DNA of 19,709 nucleotides from UMGS1766 sp963597355 (GTDB taxonomy: Bacteria > Bacillota > Clostridia > Oscillospirales > Oscillospiraceae). This document shows positions 14,576 through 19,709 of this stretch, piece after piece; position 1 is the first letter of the stretch, and each line of letters begins with the position of its first letter. Below the pieces are notes generated by a model. It was not told where the DNA came from. It did not search any database and worked only from the letters and a program-made list of their open reading frames with translations. Both the position numbers and the translations under genes were made by a program. The stretch spans positions 1-19,709 of the forward strand of contig CAVBPR010000001.1 in assembly GCA_963597355.1 (NCBI GenBank), read 5' to 3'.

Positions 14576-14795
14576 CCTTCTTCACCTCTTTCTCCATCAC
14601 ATAGTTGATAACGCTGATTTTCGGAATCTTCAGCGTCGTGCCGATCTTCACGGCGTGGATGTACCCGTAGTCGATCAGCTTGTAAGCCAGCTTGCGGCTG
14701 ATGCCCAGCATCTCCCGAAGCTCTTTGACGGTTACGATGTCCGGGTATTCCGGAAACATCATCTGATAAAGCTCTCTGAGCTCACTTTTCTTCAT
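14568..14795 (-). CDS. Excisionase-like helix-turn-helix protein
   Basis: A 75-residue protein whose residues 20-65 match the MerR-like excisionase fold: IVTVKELREMLGISRKLAYK, followed by the wing YIHAVKIGTTLKIPK. Such proteins bend DNA to direct integrases toward excision, or act as small regulators. AAAGGAGG lies 9 bases before the ATG at 14795. It is the first securely supported gene of the minus-strand operon and overlaps the VLP-family gene. Two tiny overlapping frames lie just upstream. Confidence 0.85.
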   Translation of the reverse strand: MKKSELRELYQMMFPEYPDIVTVKELREMLGISRKLAYKLIDYGYIHAVKIGTTLKIPKISVINYVMEKEVKKVG

Positions 14796-14865
14796 CGGTT
14801 TGAACCTCCTTTTGTCTGTTCTTGACGCCGCATTTCTGCGGCGATTTTTGCTTGCTGCCGCTCAT
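14782..14865 (-). CDS. Possible 27-residue basic leader peptide
   Basis: MSGSKQKSPQKCGVKNRQ and a short tail, rich in lysine and glutamine. It starts at an ATGA overlap with the upstream small frame and ends 14 bases inside the excisionase-like gene, whose ribosome binding site it contains. A CGCCGCA/TGCGGCG hairpin (14826-14843) lies within it. The overlap pattern suggests translational coupling, but there is no separate ribosome binding site and coding is unproven. Confidence 0.3.
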   Translation of the reverse strand: MSGSKQKSPQKCGVKNRQKEVQTDEEK

Positions 14866-14963
14866 CCGTATCGTTCCTGCCCCGGAGTCTCACCACGGCG
14901 TATCGCTTCTTTGGCACGCTCGTTCCTTTTTCGAGAAGTCGTGGCAGCACTTACCGGAAGCAT
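14862..14963 (-). CDS. Possible 33-residue basic peptide
   Basis: MLPVSAATTSRKRNERAK followed by EAIRRGETPGQERYG, read from ATG 14963. Its stop overlaps the next start as ATGA. The purine-rich AAAGGAT is only one base from the ATG, too close for a normal ribosome binding site, so the true start may be further upstream; the frame is open to 15059. The residue pattern (basic amphipathic helix) looks real but is not a recognised family. Confidence 0.25.
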   Translation of the reverse strand: MLPVSAATTSRKRNERAKEAIRRGETPGQERYG

Positions 14964-15057
14964 ATCCTTTGGAGGCGGCGATTCAATTTTCAAGGTGCAC
15001 AGGGAGAGAGTCCCCTCAATAGGTAGGCAGCGAGGAGGGCTGTTTTTTAACCCCCTC

Positions 15058-15352
15058 ACTAACCAACTGGGAAATTTTTTTCGATTTGTACGAAGGAACT
15101 TTGAAAAAATTCTTTGAAATCCTCTCTACTAACCAACTGGGAAATTTTTTCGGATTTGAACGAAAGAACTTTTGAGAATTTTTCTGCAAACCTCCCTACT
15201 AATCAACTGGGAACTAATTTTCGATTTTTGCGAAAAATTTTTAGAAATTTTTCAGCGAACTCTCTACTAATCAATTGGGAACTTTTCGGGCAAATAACAA
15301 ATAAGATTTTGAAGGAAATTTTTTTGAACTCTTCCTACTAACCAATTGGGAA
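15058..15352. repeat. Array of five direct repeats with about 70-bp period
   Basis: The core ACTAAyCAAyTGGGAA begins at 15058, 15128, 15198, 15266 and 15337, giving periods of 70, 70, 68 and 71 bp. Each is preceded by a pyrimidine-rich CTCTCT-like stretch and followed by T-runs and a partly conserved CGATTTnnnCGAA segment. A sixth, degraded unit may begin near 15415. The array fills most of the gene-free stretch between the divergent excisionase-like and HTH-Fic operons (14796-15660). Iterons, a partition site, an operator array or a transfer control region are all possible. Confidence 0.85.
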
Positions 15353-15579
15353 TTTTTTTGAGATTTTGGCAAAGTAATTTGAAAAATTCCCTCAACTTTT
15401 TAAAAGCCCCTTCTACTTACTCTGAATTGAGGTCCAGATTTTGAGGGTGTTTTCGAGGAAAAATATGAGATTTTTATAAAAAAAGATTTCCCCGCTCCAT
15501 TCACCGAATCGAGCAGAGAAACCTTTCACTTTCAATTATGAGGTTTTCTTCTGATTTCCTTGTAAATCAGCAATAATCC

Positions 15580-15620
15580 TTGATAAATCCACGCTGTTAT
15601 GATATACTTATACTGTATAA
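15580..15620 (+). promoter_or_regulatory. Promoter and putative operator of the HTH-Fic-Hsd operon
   Basis: TTGATA (15580-15585), 17-bp spacer, TATACT (15603-15608). A TTATAC-T-GTATAA inverted repeat (15608-15620) covers the expected start site, which suits repression by the HTH protein encoded about 40 bp downstream. Confidence 0.7.
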
Positions 15621-15660
15621 ATATAGTTATTGGAGCCTGCCTGAAAGTGAGGATGTTTTA

Positions 15661-15849
15661 ATGGAACCGACCATCGAACGCTGGTACTCAATGAAAGAGA
15701 TTTGCGAATACCTCGGCGTCAGCCGTGATACAGTACTCGCTTGGATAGATAAAAGAAGTATGCCCGCTGCGAAAATAGGCCGTCTTTGGAAATTCAAGGT
15801 CAGCGAAGTAGACGCTTGGATGAAGTCCGGCGTGGCAGCCGACAAGTAA
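15661..15849 (+). CDS. Small helix-turn-helix protein (excisionase/MerR-like fold)
   Basis: A 62-residue protein of the excisionase-family DNA-binding type: WYSMKEICEYLGVSRDTVLA followed by the wing AAKIGRLWKFKVSEVDAW. Such small HTH genes often precede restriction-modification or toxin genes on mobile elements. The start at 15661 is preceded by GTGAGGA with 9-base spacing. The frame is open 27 codons upstream, but those codons overlap the promoter and operator. It begins the plus-strand operon and lies 18 bp before the first fic gene. It probably autoregulates the operon (inference). It could also act as a second excisionase. Confidence 0.85.
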   Translation: MEPTIERWYSMKEICEYLGVSRDTVLAWIDKRSMPAAKIGRLWKFKVSEVDAWMKSGVAADK

Positions 15850-15867
15850 GTATTTTGGAGGCGCGCT

Positions 15868-16482
15868 ATGGCACTGGAAAATAAATTGGGGCTAACAAGC
15901 TCCGCTGATCTTGCCCGTGAAGAAGAACGCATCAGCAAGAAAAAGGCAGTAGAACTGTTTGAAAACGGCGTGCTTGACACCCTGCCGGCGGGTAAATTTT
16001 CGACTTTGCAGGTGATTCACAAATATCTGTTTGAAGATATTTACGACTTTGCCGGTAAGCTGCGCACGGTGAATCTGGCGAAGGGCAATTTTCGCTTTGC
16101 ACCGCTGATGTATCTGGAAGCGGCGCTGTCCAACATCGACAAGATGCCGCAGTCCACTTTTGATGAGATCATCGAAAAATATGTGGAAATGAATATTGCC
16201 CACCCCTTCCGGGAGGGCAATGGGCGCAGCACCCGCATTTGGCTTGACCATATCCTGAAAACCGAAATCGGAAAGGTCGTGGACTGGAGCAAGGTGGATA
16301 AAGAGGATTATCTCCTTGCAATGGAGCGCAGCCCCATCAAGGATGTGGAGATCAAGGTGCTGCTGAAGGCTGCGCTGACCGATGAGATCAATAGCCGTGA
16401 GGTCTATATGAAGGGTATTGACCACAGCTACTATTACGAAGGGTACACGACATTCAAGGCGGAAGATTTGAGTAAGGAATGA
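15868..16482 (+). CDS. fic: Class III Fic AMP-transferase, NmFic-like
   Basis: A 204-residue Fic-domain enzyme that transfers AMP from ATP to a protein target. The catalytic motif HPFREGNGRSTR begins at H112, with the upstream flap and core YLFEDIYDFAGKLRTVN. The C-terminus carries SYYYEG (S187, E191), the SxxxE(G/N) inhibitory motif in the position that defines class III Fic proteins. The tail closely resembles Neisseria meningitidis NmFic, which is restrained by its own C-terminal helix and by oligomerisation. Relatives of this type have been reported to modify gyrase or topoisomerase IV. The target here is unknown. GGAGG lies about 6 bases before the ATG. It lies 18 bp after the HTH gene and 9 bp before the second fic gene. 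Confidence 0.93.
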   Translation: MALENKLGLTSSADLAREEERISKKKAVELFENGVLDTLPAGKFSTLQVIHKYLFEDIYDFAGKLRTVNLAKGNFRFAPLMYLEAALSNIDKMPQSTFDEIIEKYVEMNIAHPFREGNGRSTRIWLDHILKTEIGKVVDWSKVDKEDYLLAMERSPIKDVEIKVLLKAALTDEINSREVYMKGIDHSYYYEGYTTFKAEDLSKE

Positions 16483-16491
16483 GGTGCAAAT

Positions 16492-17574
16492 ATGCCGGAT
16501 CAGAATTGGCAATTTGAACTGGAAGAATACATCAAGCAAGGCGAGCCGGACCGGGCCGAAAAAAGCGAGGCGTGGCAGACTGCTATCGGCTTGCAGGCGG
16601 TTGACGGGCTGAACACCTCTGCCTATCTGCTGGATACGGCCAAGGATCACATCGAGGGCAAAATCACCATCGATGAAGCCCAGCAGCGCATTTATAGCTA
16701 TTATGAGCAGCGCACCACCCGCACCGAGATAGAGAATGAAACCAAAGAAGCAGACATTGTCTCTGCCAGAATCGCAAAGCTGCTGGGGGAAATAGCATTC
16801 CAATTTTCGCCCGCCGAGTGGCTCTCCATCCACCGCAGACTGTTTGAAGGCGTGTTCGGTCACGCCGGACAGATTCGGCAGTACAACATCACCAAGAAAG
16901 AATGGGTACTAAACGGCGACACCGTGATCTATGCAGACTGGAACAGTATCAAGGAAACACTGGATTACGATTTTGCCACTGAAAAACAGTTCTCCTATGA
17001 GGGGTTGTCCGTAGGTGCGGCTGTAAAGCACCTGGCGAAATTTGCTTCGGACATTTGGCAGATCCATCCCTTCGGTGAGGGAAATACCCGTGCCACCGCC
17101 GTCTTTATAATCAAGTATATGAAAACCTTCGGTTTTCGTGTAAACAATGACGCTTTTGAAAAGAATTCGTGGTACTTCCGCAATGCCTTAGTCAGGGCGA
17201 ACTATACGAATCTGCAAAAGGGTGTTCACTCCACCACAAAGTTCTTGGAGATGTTTTTCAGCAATCTTCTTTTAGACACGAATTACGAGCTGAAGAACCG
17301 CTATATGCACATTGATTATGTGGAGGAAAGCCGTTCCCAAAGTGTCAATTTCAAAGTTCCAAAGTCTCAATTTGACACTTTGGAATGTTCGTTGGAAGAA
17401 CTCGCCATCTTGGAGTTGATTGCAAAAAATCCGGCTATCAAACAGCAAGAGCTGGTTGCAACAACCGGGAGATCTCTCAGCACTGTAAAGCGAATTATGA
17501 AGTCGCTGCAAGATAAAAACTATATCCGCAGAGAAAGCGGCAAGAGATACGGGAAATGGGAAGTGTTGGTTTGA
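16492..17574 (+). CDS. Fic-domain protein with C-terminal winged helix
   Basis: A 360-residue protein. Residues 1-about 80 form a helical N-terminal region with IEGKITIDEAQQRI, which resembles the antitoxin VbhA-type segment fused to some Fic proteins. The segment LQAVDGL may be a degenerate inhibitory motif (D in place of E). The Fic core follows (FEGVFGHAGQIRQYNI) with the catalytic motif HPFGEGNTR at H192; T replaces the usual G or K before the arginine. Residues about 300-360 form a winged helix (KQQELVATTGRSLSTVKRIM). The linker before it contains a palindromic DNA repeat (17337-17383). GAGG lies 7 bases before the ATG. This Fic-wHTH type is often seen beside type I restriction genes. 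It may modify a protein partner or regulate transcription of the operon. Confidence 0.9.
   Translation: MPDQNWQFELEEYIKQGEPDRAEKSEAWQTAIGLQAVDGLNTSAYLLDTAKDHIEGKITIDEAQQRIYSYYEQRTTRTEIENETKEADIVSARIAKLLGEIAFQFSPAEWLSIHRRLFEGVFGHAGQIRQYNITKKEWVLNGDTVIYADWNSIKETLDYDFATEKQFSYEGLSVGAAVKHLAKFASDIWQIHPFGEGNTRATAVFIIKYMKTFGFRVNNDAFEKNSWYFRNALVRANYTNLQKGVHSTTKFLEMFFSNLLLDTNYELKNRYMHIDYVEESRSQSVNFKVPKSQFDTLECSLEELAILELIAKNPAIKQQELVATTGRSLSTVKRIMKSLQDKNYIRRESGKRYGKWEVLV
17337..17383. repeat. Palindromic and direct repeat in the Fic-winged-helix linker
   Basis: CCAAAGTGTCAA (17337-17348) is a perfect 12-bp inverted match to TTGACACTTTGG (17372-17383). CCAAAGTnTCAATTT also occurs as a direct repeat at 17337 and 17359. 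In protein this is the linker QSVNFKVPKSQFDTLEC between the Fic core and the winged helix. Confidence 0.8.
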
Positions 17575-17628
17575 TTTATTTCCCGCTCCAATGCAATGCG
17601 AAAAATAACGTAGGAAGGAATTCATTCT

Positions 17629-19134
17629 ATGGCTAACGGAAACAACGCCACAATCGGCTTTGAAAAACAAATCTGGGACGCTGCGTGTGTCCTTTGGGGG
17701 CATATCCCAGCAGCAGAATACCGAAAAGTGATCGTAGGACTTATTTTCCTGCGCTACATATCCAATGCATTTGAAAAGCGCTATCAAGAGCTTGTCGACG
17801 AGGGCGACGGTTTCGAGGATGATCGTGATGCCTACGCCGAAGATAATATTTTCTTCGTACCGGAGGATGCCCGGTGGAGTAAAATTGCTTCTGCCGCTCA
17901 TACCCCTGAAATTGGCACACTCATCGACAATGCAATGCGGGCTATTGAAGCAGAGAACAAAAGTCTGAAAAATGTGCTGCCGAAAAACTATGCCAGCCCA
18001 GATTTGGACAAGCGTGTTTTGGGCGATGTGGTTGACCTGTTCACCAATATGGATATGGGCGATACCGAGGACAGTAAAGACCTCCTCGGCAGAACTTACG
18101 AATACTGCATTGCTCAGTTTGCGGCGTATGAAGGCGTAAAGGGCGGTGAATTCTATACCCCGTCCAGCATCGTTAAAACTATCGTCGCCATTCTGAAACC
18201 CTTTGCCAACTGCCGAGTCTATGACCCTTGCTGTGGTTCCGGCGGTATGTTCGTTCAGAGCGCAAAGTTTATAAAGGCGCACAGCGGCAATCGTGGTGAA
18301 ATCTCTGTTTATGGTCAGGAGAGCAACGCCGATACTTGGAAGATGGCGAAAATGAATATGGCGATCCGTGGAATCGACGCCAACTTCGGACCGTATCAGG
18401 CAGACACTTTCTTTAATGACCTTCACCCTACGCTGAAGGCAGATTTCATTATGGCAAATCCGCCGTTCAATCTCTCCAACTGGGGACAGGAAAAGTTGGA
18501 GGACGATGTGCGGTGGCAGTTTGGTACGCCTCCCGCCGGTAACGCCAACTATGCGTGGATTCAACATATGATCCACCACCTCGCCCCCAATGGCAAGATC
18601 GGTCTTGTCCTTGCAAATGGTGCGTTGTCCACTCAAACAAGTGGTGAGGGAGAAATCAGAAAACGCATCATTCAAGCTGACCTCGTGGAGGGAATTGTAG
18701 CTCTGCCGACACAGCTTTTTTATAGCGTGACCATTCCCGTCACCCTTTGGTTTATCAGCAAGAATAAAAAGCAAAAAGGCAAGACGCTTTTTATTGACGC
18801 CCGAAAGATGGGACATATGGTTGATAAAAAGCACAGAGATTTCACCGACGAGGACATTCAAAAATTAGCAGATACCTTCGAGGCTTTCCAAGAAGGGACA
18901 TTGGAAGATGTAAAGGGCTTCTGTGCCGTGGCAGACCTTCAGGCAATCGAAAAGCAGGACTTTATCCTGACTCCGGGCCGATATGTGGGCATCGAAGAAG
19001 TTGAGGATGACGGCGAACCTTTTGAGGAAAAAATGACCCGCTTGACTTCTGAACTTTCGGAGATGTTCAAGAAGTCTCACGAGTTAGAGGATGAAATCCG
19101 CAAGAAACTGGGGGCGATTGGGTATGAAGTCTGA
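17629..19134 (+). CDS. hsdM: Type I restriction-modification methyltransferase subunit HsdM
   Basis: A 501-residue N6-adenine DNA methyltransferase. Two copies join one HsdS to form the modification complex. The N-terminal helical HsdM_N domain covers about 1-150 (IWDAACVLWGHIPAAEYRKV). The methylase core has the SAM-binding motif DPCCGSGGM (199-207) and the catalytic NPPF (277-280). The C-terminal helices that contact HsdS follow. The length is normal. AGGAAGG lies about 11 bases before the ATG. It lies 54 bp after the second fic gene on the same strand and overlaps the hsdS start. No frameshift is visible. Whether restriction is possible depends on hsdR, which is not in the window. Confidence 0.97.
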   Translation: MANGNNATIGFEKQIWDAACVLWGHIPAAEYRKVIVGLIFLRYISNAFEKRYQELVDEGDGFEDDRDAYAEDNIFFVPEDARWSKIASAAHTPEIGTLIDNAMRAIEAENKSLKNVLPKNYASPDLDKRVLGDVVDLFTNMDMGDTEDSKDLLGRTYEYCIAQFAAYEGVKGGEFYTPSSIVKTIVAILKPFANCRVYDPCCGSGGMFVQSAKFIKAHSGNRGEISVYGQESNADTWKMAKMNMAIRGIDANFGPYQADTFFNDLHPTLKADFIMANPPFNLSNWGQEKLEDDVRWQFGTPPAGNANYAWIQHMIHHLAPNGKIGLVLANGALSTQTSGEGEIRKRIIQADLVEGIVALPTQLFYSVTIPVTLWFISKNKKQKGKTLFIDARKMGHMVDKKHRDFTDEDIQKLADTFEAFQEGTLEDVKGFCAVADLQAIEKQDFILTPGRYVGIEEVEDDGEPFEEKMTRLTSELSEMFKKSHELEDEIRKKLGAIGYEV

Positions 19135-19709
19135 GATGAAAACAAAAGCACTCCGATTCCTGTCGGATATTCAGACTGGGCCGTTTGGTAGTCAACTTCA
19201 TAAAGAAGATTATGTGGATGATGGAACACCTATTGTTACTGTTGAACATCTTGGCAATCGTGTTTTTACCGAGCAAAATCTACCGAGAGTTTCTAACAAG
19301 GATAAACAGCGGTTAAGTAAGTACATCCTCAAAGAAGGTGACATCGTGTTTAGTAGAGTCGGCTCGGTCGACAGATGTTCATTTGTTGATAGCCAACATA
19401 CAGGCTGGTTGTTTTCGGGCCGCTGTCTACGAGTCCGCCCATTCGAAGAAATCAGTCCCCTGTTTTTGTATTATTTCTTCTGCTTGGAAAGTACCAAAAA
19501 ATTTATACGCAATATTGCAGTTGGAGCCACTATGCCTTCTATCAACACAAAATTGATGGGAGAAATTGAGGTTTCCTACCCCGACAAGCAAGTGCAAGAA
19601 AAAATCGCAAACTTGTTGGGAGCAATAGACGATAAGATCGAACTAAACAATGCGATAAATGAGAATTTAGAGCAGCAAGCTCGAGCAATTTATACTCAGT
19701 ATTTCATCA
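19124..19709 (+). CDS. hsdS: Type I restriction specificity subunit HsdS, 5' part
   Basis: The frame is open from ATG 19124 to the window end (195 codons), without a stop. It overlaps the hsdM stop by 11 bases; an alternative ATG is at 19136. The translation contains a complete first target-recognition domain: TGPFGSQLHKEDYVDDGTPI, EGDIVFSRVGSVDRC, and AVGATMPSINTKLMGEIEV. The central conserved helix follows (KIANLLGAIDDKIELNNAI). It reads DNA sequence for the HsdM2HsdS complex. The second recognition domain lies beyond the window. Such genes often vary by recombination within the conserved helices. Confidence 0.93.
   Translation, partial: MKSEMKTKALRFLSDIQTGPFGSQLHKEDYVDDGTPIVTVEHLGNRVFTEQNLPRVSNKDKQRLSKYILKEGDIVFSRVGSVDRCSFVDSQHTGWLFSGRCLRVRPFEEISPLFLYYFFCLESTKKFIRNIAVGATMPSINTKLMGEIEVSYPDKQVQEKIANLLGAIDDKIELNNAINENLEQQARAIYTQYFI

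Larger units (their letters stand above)
10058..19709. mobile_element. Integrated mobilizable element in tRNA-Ser, right end outside window
   Basis: The left boundary is inferred at the 3' end of tRNA-Ser, because the integrase gene sits right next to it. The element carries integrase, ParB-domain protein, MobC-like protein, RecA-fold ATPase, VLP-family protein and excisionase-like protein on the minus strand. A plus-strand cargo operon (HTH, two Fic proteins, HsdM, HsdS) follows. No relaxase, coupling protein or type IV secretion gene is seen. No second copy of the tRNA 3' end was found, so the right boundary must lie past 19709 or be unrecognisable. Confidence 0.75.

Noticed and set aside
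10160..14795. Prophage
   Set aside because: No capsid, terminase, portal, tail or lysis genes are seen, and MobC and VLP-family genes fit a mobilizable element better.
14826..14850. Plus-strand terminator (CGCCGCA/TGCGGCG followed by T5)
   Set aside because: No plus-strand gene ends here. The hairpin lies in the leader of a minus-strand operon, so it is noted there as a possible leader structure.
15114..15341. 75-codon open frame inside the 70-bp repeat array
   Set aside because: It passes through repeats in changing frames, is AT-driven, and lacks a ribosome binding site.
15058..15352. CRISPR array
   Set aside because: The conserved core is only about 16 bases, the intervening sequences resemble each other instead of being unique spacers, and no cas gene is present.
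15892..16863. 323-codon minus-strand open frame opposite the two fic genes
   Set aside because: Antisense to genes with intact Fic motifs; no supporting signals.
17272..18861. 529-codon minus-strand open frame opposite fic and hsdM
   Set aside because: It overlaps two well-supported genes and has no ribosome binding site or domain pattern.

Overview
The window looks like part of a chromosome from a Gram-positive anaerobe of the class Clostridia, probably near the Oscillospiraceae (inference). The reasons are the ylxM-ffh-rpsP-khpA-rimM-trmD gene order, strong AGGAGG-type ribosome binding sites, consensus sigma-A promoters, a SpoVK/CbbX-like AAA+ ATPase and a regulator fused to a desulfoferrodoxin. 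No species can be named from the sequence alone.

Positions 1-5400 are core or near-core genes on the minus strand. A greA-lysS operon has a perfect-consensus promoter. It is followed by an unrecognised acidic protein that probably starts at TTG, a CbbX/SpoVK-type AAA+ ATPase, and an XRE-type regulator whose C-terminal half is a complete desulfoferrodoxin (superoxide reductase-like) module. Positions 5500-9630 are on the plus strand: tRNA-Leu(CAG) with its own promoter and terminator, then the SRP/ribosome-maturation operon ylxM-ffh-rpsP-khpA-rimM-trmD. That operon starts from a TTGACA-17-TAGAAT promoter with a 21-bp inverted repeat just upstream. rplS, which usually follows trmD, is not in the window.

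From about 10,060 onward the window is an integrated mobile element in the 3' end of a tRNA-Ser(CGA) gene. A degenerate 5' half of a second tRNA-Ser lies 200 bp upstream. On the minus strand the element carries a tyrosine integrase, a ParB-domain protein, a 300-bp gene-free stretch rich in inverted repeats (candidate oriT), a MobC-like relaxosome protein, a RecA-fold (RepA-like) ATPase, a cysteine-rich VLP-family protein with an internal duplication, and a small excisionase-like protein. No relaxase is visible. Upstream of this operon is an AT-rich gene-free region with five copies, about 70 bp apart, of an ACTAAyCAAyTGGGAA core.

On the plus strand, beyond the repeats, is an accessory operon that looks like defence cargo: a 62-residue helix-turn-helix protein, a class III Fic AMP-transferase resembling Neisseria NmFic, a larger Fic protein with a C-terminal winged helix, then hsdM and the first half of hsdS of a type I restriction-modification system. 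The window ends inside hsdS, so hsdR and the right end of the element are not seen.

The points most worth following up are the 70-bp repeat array between the two divergent modules, the HTH-Fic-Fic-HsdM-HsdS gene order, the XRE-desulfoferrodoxin fusion, and the mobilization module without a relaxase.
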